Shown in pieces: positions 18,273 to 26,583 of a DNA stretch of 64,000 nt. The position numbers and the translations under genes are program-made. The stretch covers positions 1-64,000 of the forward strand of contig JBMNIG010000005.1 of NCBI GenBank assembly GCA_050950785.1. The letters run 5' to 3'. Source of the stretch: JAAYOS01 sp050950785 (GTDB lineage Bacteria > Bacillota > Clostridia > Oscillospirales > JAAYOS01). Under the pieces are notes generated by a model, which saw only the letters and a program-made list of their open reading frames with translations, was not told the DNA's origin and searched no databases. Each line of letters begins with the position of its first letter. Positions within the stretch are counted from its first letter, which is position 1.

Positions 18273-19364
18273 ATGTCAAAATTGAAAATAGGTATCATTG
18301 GATGCGGCGGAATTGCAAACGATAAGCATATGCCTTCTATGGCAAAGCAACCTGATGTAGAGCTTGTTGCATTTTGTGACCTTATCGTTGAACGCGCAGA
18401 AAAGGCAGCTGCCGACTATGGAGTTGCAGGGGCAAAAGTATATACCGATTACCGTCAGCTGTTGGATGATAAGCAGATTGACGCTGTACATGTCCTTACT
18501 CCAAACGTATCTCACTGTGAAATTAGCTGTGCGGCCATGGAAGCCGGTAAACATGTAATGTGCGAAAAGCCTATGGCGGCTAATATAGAAGACGCTCAAA
18601 AGATGATGGATACCGCTAAGCGGACAGGTAAACTTTTTACAGTCGGTTATCAATACCGCTTTATGGATAACCACTATACAATGATGCGTTATTGCGAAGC
18701 CGGCTATCTAGGAGATATATATTATGCGGAAGCAAATGCTATTCGCCGCCGCGGAGTACCCACTTGGGGTGTTTTCACCGATAAGGAGAAACAGGGTGGG
18801 GGACCCCTCATTGATATTGCCACACATGCACTTGATTTGACACTTTGGATGATGAAAAACTATGAACCCAAAAGTGTCACTGGAGTTACATTTGAAAAGC
18901 TTGGGAAGTTCCTTGGGCCTGATGAGCAGGGCAATACTATGGGAATCTGGGATCCCGAAAAATACGAAGTTGAAGATTCGGCCTTTGGCTTTGTAGTTAT
19001 GAAAAACGGCGCACTTATCAATATAAAGTCTTCCTGGGCTCTCAACATTGTAGATGACGGTGGAATGGTTAAGTTATGCGGTACAAAAGGTGGGCTCGAC
19101 TCAGGTAGAGAAGGGGTCAGGCTCAACCAAGTCCTTTTAGGCAAACAAACTATAACAAATATTGAGACTGTATCCATGTTCGGACGTGTGCATCCCAGAA
19201 ATCAAGTCATGAATCCAAATGACGCTGAAGCTACACACTGGGTAAATGCCCTTAAGGGCCGCGGCGAACTCTTTGTCAAACCGGAAGAAGCCTTTACAGT
19301 CACAAAGATCCTTGATGCCATTTACAAATCGGCTGCATCCGGAAAAACGATTTATTTCGATTGA
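18273..19364 (+). CDS. Gfo/Idh/MocA-family oxidoreductase
   Basis: NAD(P)-dependent sugar dehydrogenase of 363 aa. The N-terminal Rossmann fold has GIIGCGGIANDKHMP; the catalytic motif is CEKPMAAN (Lys99) and the C-terminal domain carries the substrate-binding Asp and His in IDIATHALDLTLWM. Family members oxidise sugar hydroxyls, often at C3 of glucosides, or inositols. It has a strong GAGGAGG ribosome site and heads a run of five more genes with short gaps (18-115 nt). Together with the TIM-barrel epimerase it recalls the YcjS/YcjR pair of E. coli, suggesting oxidation of a sugar or glycoside to a keto form. The exact substrate is inference. Confidence 0.9.
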   Translation: MSKLKIGIIGCGGIANDKHMPSMAKQPDVELVAFCDLIVERAEKAAADYGVAGAKVYTDYRQLLDDKQIDAVHVLTPNVSHCEISCAAMEAGKHVMCEKPMAANIEDAQKMMDTAKRTGKLFTVGYQYRFMDNHYTMMRYCEAGYLGDIYYAEANAIRRRGVPTWGVFTDKEKQGGGPLIDIATHALDLTLWMMKNYEPKSVTGVTFEKLGKFLGPDEQGNTMGIWDPEKYEVEDSAFGFVVMKNGALINIKSSWALNIVDDGGMVKLCGTKGGLDSGREGVRLNQVLLGKQTITNIETVSMFGRVHPRNQVMNPNDAEATHWVNALKGRGELFVKPEEAFTVTKILDAIYKSAASGKTIYFD

Positions 19365-19381
19365 TATATTGGGGGTAACCA

Positions 19382-20629
19382 ATGACAGTATCTGACAAAC
19401 TGCTTGATCTTAGAAAAAGAGCTGATCAAAACGCCAGAGAATGTATCTTTCCGTTTTGGACAAGTGAATACATACTTGACAAAGAAAACGGTGGCTTTTA
19501 CGGCAAGGTAACCCTTGATATGGAAATAGTCAAGGATGAACCACGCTCGTTGGTTCTGACCGGACGTATGGTATATTCCTTTTCCAATGCCTGGATGCTA
19601 TATCGAGATGATGTTTATCTTGATCGTGCAAAACGCGCCTTCGATTATCTTGAGAAGTATTTTTATGATCCTGTTTATGGAGGAGCATATAGCACAGTCA
19701 GCTATAAAGGCGAGGTAATTGACGACAATAAACCAACATATGCAGAATCCTTTCTGATAATGGCTGCTGCAGCGTACTACCATGCTACAAAGGATCCAAA
19801 GGCTTACAAAATTGCACTTGAAACTTTTCGAATCATGGAAGAGAAGGTAAAGATTGCACCGGCAGTATACAGAAATGGATTTACTCGTGATTGGAGCAAG
19901 CCTGCGGAAATGAAATTTGGTTCAAAAAATGCAGCCAGATTACCCAAGGGTATAATGTTCCAGCACCATCTTTGCCAAGCTTATGAGCAACTGTACCGTG
20001 CAACGAACGATCCCGATGTAGGGAAATGTTTGCGGGAATTTGCCGAGTACATATGTGAAACCTTGTACGATGATGAGTATCGTTGTTTTAAAGGATTTAT
20101 GGACGAGGAAGGTAACCGCATAGGAACCAGACAGAGCTTCGGTCATGATTGCGAGATAAGTTATCTTGCATTGGATATTGCTGAGCTTGTTGGCGATGAG
20201 GAGCTAATAGCCAAGACCAAAGCTGTATGCAAAAAAGTCCTTCAGCAGGTATTGGAAAATGACTTTGACAGTTACGGGAGTCTTATCAACGGAGGAGATC
20301 TTGTAACGGGAGAAAGAGAAGAAAGTCATGTTTGGTGGGCTCAAGCTGAGGCCGTGACTGCAATGTTGTGCGGATATGAAATTACTGGCGACGTAGCGTT
20401 TCTCGATGCCAGCATAAGACAGTTAGACTACATTGAAAAGTACTTTGTAAATAAGAAGGACGGGGACTGGTATAACAATGTCATCGTTGACGAACAAGGC
20501 TGGCGTGTAGTAGACGGTATGCATGGATTTGATAAGCTTAATTCAGGCAAATGCCCGTTCCACAATTCTCATATGTGTTTTGATGTGATCAAACGAGTTG
20601 ATAAGATATTATCAAATCAAAGTAGCTAG
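19382..20629 (+). CDS. N-acylglucosamine 2-epimerase (AGE) superfamily epimerase/isomerase
   Basis: A 415-aa (alpha/alpha)6-barrel protein of the AGE superfamily, which includes N-acylglucosamine 2-epimerase, cellobiose 2-epimerase and mannose isomerase. Visible family motifs are NGGFYGKV near the N-terminus, FDPVYGGAY-like repeats, GHDCEISYLALDIAEL and HVWWAQAEAVTAML, the last two holding likely catalytic His and Glu residues, and a C-terminal KSGKCPFH-like segment (NSGKCPFHNSHMC). It probably interconverts epimers or aldose and ketose at C2. It lies 17 nt after the oxidoreductase and clearly belongs to the same operon. Confidence 0.85.
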   Translation: MTVSDKLLDLRKRADQNARECIFPFWTSEYILDKENGGFYGKVTLDMEIVKDEPRSLVLTGRMVYSFSNAWMLYRDDVYLDRAKRAFDYLEKYFYDPVYGGAYSTVSYKGEVIDDNKPTYAESFLIMAAAAYYHATKDPKAYKIALETFRIMEEKVKIAPAVYRNGFTRDWSKPAEMKFGSKNAARLPKGIMFQHHLCQAYEQLYRATNDPDVGKCLREFAEYICETLYDDEYRCFKGFMDEEGNRIGTRQSFGHDCEISYLALDIAELVGDEELIAKTKAVCKKVLQQVLENDFDSYGSLINGGDLVTGEREESHVWWAQAEAVTAMLCGYEITGDVAFLDASIRQLDYIEKYFVNKKDGDWYNNVIVDEQGWRVVDGMHGFDKLNSGKCPFHNSHMCFDVIKRVDKILSNQSS

Positions 20630-20743
20630 CGATCCTTATAGCAGTCTCAGTATAAGTAAAACATATAATTGAGTCGTCAGTAATAAATCTATGCACAGAG
20701 ATGCTCTTTGTAGCAGCACTGCGCGAAACGGGAGGAATCTTGA

Positions 20744-21577
20744 ATGCAAGAAATCTATGTACAAACAGCTTCTTTTTCAAAGGAGCTTATGGACGATTTT
20801 CATGGAACTCTTGAGAAGATTTCAAAGGCAGGTTATACAGGACTGGAACTGTTTAATGAAATTCATGGTGGTTATTCTGCTAAAGAACTTAAAGAATATC
20901 TAAGCTCCCTTGGGATGTCGGTAATTGGTTCCCATGTGCGTATTGAAAAAACAGATGAACAGTTGGAATATCTGCCTGAAACCGGATGCAAATTTGTTGT
21001 TTGCCCCGGTTTGAGAATAAGCTCAAGAGATGAAGCCTATAGAGCAGCGGAAACACTAAACAAACTTGGAGAAAAAACCAAGTCATATGGTATGACATAC
21101 GGCTATCATAATCACAACAGTGATTTTAATGTCTATGACGGAAAGAAAGTAATCGATATTTTAATAGAAAACACAGACCCACAATATGTAACATTTGAGC
21201 TGGATGTCGGATGGGCCTGGCGTGCAGGTATCGACGCTGCAGAATTCATTTCAAATTATGCCGGTAGATTCAAACTGATTCATGTAAAGGAAACTTCACG
21301 AGTGTTAGGTCCTGAAGATAGTCTCGAAGAAGTTTTCAAAAATGTAAAGCGAGGCCCCGATGGCAGACCAATATTCACACCCGAGCAAATGAAAAAGTTG
21401 GAAGAGCATAGAAAAATCAATTGTAAGCTCGGAGAAGGAATAATCAACATGCCGGAAATCAAGAGGGCTGCGGATTCTCAGGGTGCTGAAGCCTACATAG
21501 TGGAACGGGAATACGGATATACCGGGGATATTTTTACATCACTTGCAGAAGACGTTGAGTATCTGCGTTCATTATAG
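20744..21577 (+). CDS. TIM-barrel sugar phosphate isomerase/epimerase (AP endonuclease 2 fold)
   Basis: A 277-aa protein of the xylose-isomerase-like TIM-barrel superfamily. Metal-ligand-type segments are YGYHNHNSDF, FELDVGWAWRAGID, RFKLIHVKE and YIVEREYGYTGD. Members include inosose dehydratases, hydroxypyruvate isomerases and 3-keto-sugar epimerases such as YcjR. ATG 20744 follows GGGAGGAAT. The 115-nt gap before it is the largest inside the operon. Pairing with a Gfo/Idh/MocA dehydrogenase suggests it acts on a keto-sugar intermediate. Confidence 0.82.
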   Translation: MQEIYVQTASFSKELMDDFHGTLEKISKAGYTGLELFNEIHGGYSAKELKEYLSSLGMSVIGSHVRIEKTDEQLEYLPETGCKFVVCPGLRISSRDEAYRAAETLNKLGEKTKSYGMTYGYHNHNSDFNVYDGKKVIDILIENTDPQYVTFELDVGWAWRAGIDAAEFISNYAGRFKLIHVKETSRVLGPEDSLEEVFKNVKRGPDGRPIFTPEQMKKLEEHRKINCKLGEGIINMPEIKRAADSQGAEAYIVEREYGYTGDIFTSLAEDVEYLRSL

Positions 21578-21596
21578 TAAAAAGGAGATTAGTCGT

Positions 21597-23030
21597 ATGA
21601 AGATGTTAATAGGTGGAAAGTGGGTAGATGCTTCAGACGGCGGAGTAATTAATGTTGTAAATCCTGCAACTGGTAAGGTGATCGATACAGTACCTGCCGC
21701 TACAAATGAAGATGTAGAGCAGGCAATAAAAAATGCCGTGAAAGGCCAGGTTGAGTGGAATTCATACCCGCTGTACCGTAAGTTGGAGATCCTGGAAAGA
21801 TATGCAGTTCTATTAACAGATAACACAGAGCGTATAGCTTCGATAATGTGCGAAGAAGGCGGAAAGCCGATCGAGCAGTGCCGTGTTGAGGTTGCAGCAA
21901 ATGCTGCTATATTTAGGATATATATTTCTGCAGCTAACACATTTTATGGCCATACATTGCCATACAATGCTGAGCCGCGTTCACAAGGCGATGTAGCTTT
22001 TACAATTCATGAACCTCTTGGCGTGTTTGCGTGCATTGTGCCTTTTAACTATCCTTTTGAACTTGCAGCACATAAAACAGCACCTATGCTAGTCACCGGA
22101 AATAGCGTGATATTGAAGCCTGCTTCCGAAACACCAAGAAGTGCATTGATACTTTGTGAGCTTCTTCTTGAAGCCGGTGTTCCTGCCAATGCTATACAAT
22201 GTCTGACGGGAAGCGGAAGCAAAATCGGTTCAATACTTGCTTCGGACGAACGAATCAGCGCTGTCAGCTTTACAGGTAGCACGGAAGTAGGGGTAGAACT
22301 TGCAAAAAACTGTGCCCCTTCTCTTAAGCACGTGTCCCTTGAACTCGGTGGAAATGATCCCCTTATAATATTTGATGATTGTGATTTCGAACTTGCTCTT
22401 TCCGAAACGATAAGCGGGCGCATAGGAAATGCTGGTCAAACCTGTTGTGCAAGTAAGCGATTTATAGTTCAAAGAGGAATTGTCGATCGTTTTAAAGAGG
22501 AACTTGTTAATGGATTAGCAAAACTAAAAATAGGGGACCCCTCTGATCCAAGTGTGGATATGGGACCTGTTGTTAGCGAAAAAGCTGCAATACAGGTTGA
22601 ACAACAAATCCAGCATACTATTGAGCAAGGCGGAAAACTACTCTGTGGTGGCACACGTAACGGCGCATTTGTTGCACCCACTGTAATCGAAGCAACACCT
22701 GAGATGGATATTTCGCGGGATATGGAGGTTTTCGGACCGGTCTTTCCTATTATTCCCTTCGATACGATGGAGGAAGCCATACAGATCGCAAACAATTCCA
22801 TTTATGGACTTTCATCTGGAGTGATAACCGAGAATATCAGAACAGCGATGCAGGTTGCTAATAGCGTGCAGGCAGGTGCTTGCATCATTAACGGATCAGG
22901 AAATTACAGGCTTGCACACCAGCCATTTGGCGGATATAAAATGTCCGGGGTGGGGCGTGAAGGTGCTGTAAGTACCCTTGAAGAAATGACAAGGCAAAAA
23001 ACGATATCGTTCAAAGGGGTACTTAAGTAA
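21597..23030 (+). CDS. NAD(P)-dependent aldehyde dehydrogenase family protein
   Basis: A 477-aa aldehyde dehydrogenase. The oxidoreductase motifs are complete: PFNYPFEL with the conserved Asn, VILKPASETPRSAL, the cofactor motif SFTGSTEVG, the general base in LELGGNDPLI, the nucleophile cysteine region NAGQTCCASKR and the C-terminal PFGGYKMSGVGREG. It is close to lactaldehyde, succinate-semialdehyde or glyceraldehyde dehydrogenases; the substrate is not determined. ATG 21597 has an AAAGGAG site. Within this operon it could oxidise an aldehyde made from the sugar or a side product. Confidence 0.9.
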   Translation: MKMLIGGKWVDASDGGVINVVNPATGKVIDTVPAATNEDVEQAIKNAVKGQVEWNSYPLYRKLEILERYAVLLTDNTERIASIMCEEGGKPIEQCRVEVAANAAIFRIYISAANTFYGHTLPYNAEPRSQGDVAFTIHEPLGVFACIVPFNYPFELAAHKTAPMLVTGNSVILKPASETPRSALILCELLLEAGVPANAIQCLTGSGSKIGSILASDERISAVSFTGSTEVGVELAKNCAPSLKHVSLELGGNDPLIIFDDCDFELALSETISGRIGNAGQTCCASKRFIVQRGIVDRFKEELVNGLAKLKIGDPSDPSVDMGPVVSEKAAIQVEQQIQHTIEQGGKLLCGGTRNGAFVAPTVIEATPEMDISRDMEVFGPVFPIIPFDTMEEAIQIANNSIYGLSSGVITENIRTAMQVANSVQAGACIINGSGNYRLAHQPFGGYKMSGVGREGAVSTLEEMTRQKTISFKGVLK

Positions 23031-23084
23031 CGCCTATTATAAATCGTTTAGCTAAGCTAAGCTTAGCGCATATCGGAGTATACT

Positions 23085-24044
23085 ATGAATGAAGTATTTG
23101 ATAAAATCTCTAAGATCGGGATCGTTCCCGTTGTTAAAATCGACAATGCTGATTTAGCTCTCGATCTCGCTGATGCGCTGATATCAGGGGGACTTCCATG
23201 TGCAGAAATCACATTTCGTACCGAAGCGGCTGAAGAAGCTATTAGAGCGATATCGGAAAACAAACCTGATTTGCTGGTTGGAGCAGGTACTGTATTGTCG
23301 GTAGAACAAGTGAAAAGAGCTGTCAGGGCGGGCGCTAAATTTATCGTCAGCCCTGGGCTCAATCCAAAGGTAGTTTCATATTGTGTCCAGAATAACATTT
23401 TGGTGATTCCTGGGGTATCGAACGCTGGAGACATTGAAGTTGCTTTGGATTTGGGACTTACAAATCTAAAGTTTTTCCCTGCAGAAGCTGCAGGCGGTTT
23501 GGAATATCTCAAAGCACTTTCTGGCCCGTACGGAAAGGTAAAGTTTATGCCAACTGGTGGTATAAATGCGGATAACATCACAAAATACCTCGCTTATGAT
23601 CATGTTTTTGCATGTGGTGGCAGTTGGATGGTAGATCAGAGGCTTATAAGCACAGGTAATTTCCATCAAATTGAACTGCTTACCAGGCAGGCGGTTTCGG
23701 TTATGCTTGGCTTCCAACTTGCGCATATAGGAATCAATGCAGAAAACGATGCTCAGGCTGAGTCGATATCCACATTGATATGCAGTGTGTTCAACATTCC
23801 ACTAACGAAAAAACCAGAGTCCTTTTTTGCAGGTGACTCCATTGAAGTGATGAGGAGTCCTTACTTTGGTAAGTGTGGGCATATTGCAATAAAGTGCAAC
23901 TCAATAAAGCGTGCAATGTTCCACTTAGAGAACAGGGGAATTGAATTTAATTCAAAAGCTTTCAGGTTTGATGCTGCCGGAAACATTACAGTTGCATACC
24001 TTAAAGAGGAGATAGGTGGATTCGCCATTCATCTGGTAGAGTAG
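23085..24044 (+). CDS. eda: KDPG/KHG aldolase fused to a VOC (glyoxalase-like) domain
   Basis: Residues 1 to about 205 form a 2-keto-3-deoxy-6-phosphogluconate aldolase, cleaving KDPG to pyruvate and glyceraldehyde-3-phosphate. Seen are the general base E41 and R45 in AEITFRTEAAEEAI, VGAGTVLS, and the Schiff-base lysine K129 in LKFFPAEAAGG, with FMPTGGINADN for phosphate binding. Residues about 215-319 form an extra VOC domain (FQLAHIGINAENDAQAES, then GHIAIKCNSIKRAMFHLEN) of unknown role, an architecture found in several Clostridia. It is followed 31 nt later by KDG kinase, which supplies its substrate. Confidence 0.92.
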   Translation: MNEVFDKISKIGIVPVVKIDNADLALDLADALISGGLPCAEITFRTEAAEEAIRAISENKPDLLVGAGTVLSVEQVKRAVRAGAKFIVSPGLNPKVVSYCVQNNILVIPGVSNAGDIEVALDLGLTNLKFFPAEAAGGLEYLKALSGPYGKVKFMPTGGINADNITKYLAYDHVFACGGSWMVDQRLISTGNFHQIELLTRQAVSVMLGFQLAHIGINAENDAQAESISTLICSVFNIPLTKKPESFFAGDSIEVMRSPYFGKCGHIAIKCNSIKRAMFHLENRGIEFNSKAFRFDAAGNITVAYLKEEIGGFAIHLVE

Positions 24045-24074
24045 AGGAATAAATTTAGCAGAGTGGAGGAAAAA

Positions 24075-25097
24075 ATGCCAAAGGTTATAACATTTGGAGA
24101 AGTAATGCTTAGACTTTCTCCTGAAGGATATAACAGGTTTATCCAGGCAGACCGTTTCAATGCAACGTTTGGCGGAGGAGAGGCCAATGTGGCTATATCT
24201 CTTTCCAATTTTGGCATTGATGCAGCATTTGTAACGAAGCTCCCAAAGCATGAAATCGGACAAATGGCACTAAACAGCTTAAGGCGTTTTGGAGTCTGTA
24301 CAAAGTACATCGCACGCGGAGGGGCTCGGGTAGGGATATATTTTCTTGAAAAAGGAGCTTCCCAAAGAGGTTCACTATGTATTTACGACCGAGCCGGCTC
24401 TGCCATAGCTGAAGCTATGCCTGAGGATTTTGATTGGGACGAAATATTTGAGGATGCCGAGTGGTTTCATTTTACGGGTATTACCCCTGCGTTGAACCCA
24501 AATGTAGCTAGAATCTGCCTAAATGCATGCAAGGCTGCAAAGAAGAAAGGGTTGACCGTTTCATGTGACCTTAACTATCGCAGTAAGCTCTGGACCCGTG
24601 AAGAAGCAAGAAAAACAATGAGCGAATTGTGCCAATATGTTGATATTTGCATTGCTAATGAAGAGGATGCATTTGATGTATTTGGTATAGAGGCTGAGGG
24701 TTCCAATGTCAGCAAGGGGATCCTTGATAGGGAAGGCTACAAGAGTGTCGCGAGGCAACTCGTAGAACGATTTTCTCTAAAAGCAGCTGCAATTACTTTA
24801 CGCACATCGTATTCCGCAAGTGACAATGGTTGGGCAGCCATGATCTATGATGGAAATAACTACTTTTTCTCAAAAGAGTATAAAATACATATAGTGGATC
24901 GTGTTGGCGGCGGGGATAGCTTTTGCGGAGGACTGATATACAGTCTTATCAATGGATACGATATGCAAAAATCTATTGAGTTTGCTGTAGCGGCTTCATG
25001 TTTGAAACAAACAATAGAGGGAGACTTCAATATGGTGACCGTAGAGGAAGTCACCAAGCTGATGGAAGGAAATGCCTCTGGCAGAGTACAGCGCTGA
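24075..25097 (+). CDS. kdgK: 2-dehydro-3-deoxygluconokinase (PfkB family)
   Basis: Phosphorylates 2-keto-3-deoxygluconate to KDPG. PfkB signatures are GGGEANVAISLSNFG near the N-terminus, VGIYFLEKGASQRGS, and the catalytic anion-hole motif DRVGGGDSFCGGL at the C-terminal third with Asp as base. It is 340 aa. ATG 24075 has a GGAGGAAAAA site; an upstream in-frame GTG at 24063 lies within that site. It ends the KDG-processing pair; a terminator lies 60 nt downstream. Confidence 0.92.
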   Translation: MPKVITFGEVMLRLSPEGYNRFIQADRFNATFGGGEANVAISLSNFGIDAAFVTKLPKHEIGQMALNSLRRFGVCTKYIARGGARVGIYFLEKGASQRGSLCIYDRAGSAIAEAMPEDFDWDEIFEDAEWFHFTGITPALNPNVARICLNACKAAKKKGLTVSCDLNYRSKLWTREEARKTMSELCQYVDICIANEEDAFDVFGIEAEGSNVSKGILDREGYKSVARQLVERFSLKAAAITLRTSYSASDNGWAAMIYDGNNYFFSKEYKIHIVDRVGGGDSFCGGLIYSLINGYDMQKSIEFAVAASCLKQTIEGDFNMVTVEEVTKLMEGNASGRVQR

Positions 25098-25158
25098 CTG
25101 GCAATGATTAGTAACATAGATTAAACACATAAGTAGTGTACCTAAAATAAGTAAATAT

Positions 25159-25195
25159 ACCTCGTTGATTATTATTAAACGAGGTTTATTTGTTT
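25159..25195 (+). terminator. Rho-independent terminator after kdgK
   Basis: ACCTCGTT pairing with AACGAGGT across an 11-nt AT loop, followed by a T-rich tract (25186-25195). It closes the operon from the oxidoreductase to kdgK; the MFS gene has its own start downstream. Confidence 0.8.
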
Positions 25196-25275
25196 GAGCG
25201 TCCTAGGCATATGCATGGTTTTGATGGATAACACAGCGCACAAAGGCTAGAACAGAGACTAAGGAGCATTGGAAT

Positions 25276-26478
25276 TTGAATATAGGACCTAAAAAAAGAG
25301 AGACATTATGGAACTTTAATTATATTTATTTGTTAATACTAAGCGCATTGACTTCAACAGCGTTTCAAATGATATCCCCGGTAGTTTCCAAGTTTGCGGT
25401 AACACTGGGAGCCGGTCTTACAATTGCAGGTGCGATTACAGGAGTTTTTTCAATAACTGCCCTTGTTGTGCGACCATTCAGCGGAGTTATTGCTGACAGG
25501 TTTAATAAAAAATGGATCATGGTTTGTTCGACAATTGTAATTGCGTTTTCTGTACTATGCTACTCGTTTGCAGGAAGTGTAACGGCACTATTAGCATTTA
25601 GAGTTGTACATGGAATAGCATTTGCATTGAGTGGAACGACAAATATGGCTTTTGCTAGCACGTTTATACCCAAAGATCGGATGGGTGAAGGGATTGGATA
25701 TTTAGGATTAGGACATATACTGTCTACTGCTATAGGGCCGAGTCTCGGCCTTTGGGCAATTAACAGATTCGGATATAACTGGTGTTTTTATTTATCATTC
25801 TTCATAGCTTTATTCGCTGCAGTGCTTATGCTATTTATAGATTATAAACCGGAAATTAGAACTGAAAACACTGATGCTTCTACTGGGAAAAAAGTGAGGT
25901 TCAATATTAAATTCAGTGACCTGGTTGAAGTAAAACTGCTTCCCTATGCTGTATTCGGAGGTTTATTCTCACTGGCAAACGGACTTGTGAGCTCATTTAT
26001 CGCCATCATGGGGGACGAACGTGGAATAGCCAATGTTGGTATTTTCTTCACCGTTAATGCAATTGTGTTGCTGGCAATACGGCCCTTCGGTGGAAAGCTA
26101 AATGATAAAAAAGGTTTGTCGTTTGTTTTGATTCCTGCTTATATAGCAGCTGCAGCATCAATGGCAATGCTTGCGGGAGCGAGATCAACTTGGATGATTG
26201 CGCTTGCGGGAGTGCTTAAGGCTATAGGTCAGGGTGCTGGCCAACCTGCTATACAGGCTGAATGCATTAGGATGTTACCTGACAAGCGCGGAGTTGCCAC
26301 AAGCACATACTATATTGGTGCTGACGTAGGTCAGGGACTTGGCCCCGTGATTGGAGGAGCAGTGTCCACCGGGCTTGGATTTAATGCAATGTACGGCGGT
26401 GCGTGTGGAATCTTACTACTTGCCATGTTTGCCTTTATCGTTTACCGTAATCACGCTAGTGGCAAGAAAGCGCAATAG
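25276..26478 (+). CDS. Major facilitator superfamily transporter
   Basis: Integral membrane permease of 400 aa with about 12 hydrophobic segments. The loop 2-3 signature is GVIADRFNKKW and a matching copy in the second half is GGKLNDKKGLS. Closest in style to sugar or drug-type MFS proteins of the AraJ group; the substrate is unknown. The start is TTG 25276 with an AAGGAG site 9 nt upstream; a later start would cut into the first helix. Its place inside the island suggests uptake of the sugar or export of an intermediate. Confidence 0.88.
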   Translation: MNIGPKKRETLWNFNYIYLLILSALTSTAFQMISPVVSKFAVTLGAGLTIAGAITGVFSITALVVRPFSGVIADRFNKKWIMVCSTIVIAFSVLCYSFAGSVTALLAFRVVHGIAFALSGTTNMAFASTFIPKDRMGEGIGYLGLGHILSTAIGPSLGLWAINRFGYNWCFYLSFFIALFAAVLMLFIDYKPEIRTENTDASTGKKVRFNIKFSDLVEVKLLPYAVFGGLFSLANGLVSSFIAIMGDERGIANVGIFFTVNAIVLLAIRPFGGKLNDKKGLSFVLIPAYIAAAASMAMLAGARSTWMIALAGVLKAIGQGAGQPAIQAECIRMLPDKRGVATSTYYIGADVGQGLGPVIGGAVSTGLGFNAMYGGACGILLLAMFAFIVYRNHASGKKAQ

Positions 26479-26583
26479 GGTTTGTACATGCTCATGAAAT
26501 AAGTGAGCGATAAACATTGTGTTAAGTAGAGTCAAAGGACTAAAGTGACTATTTTGTGTTTAGTATCAAAGGAGGTAATTAAA

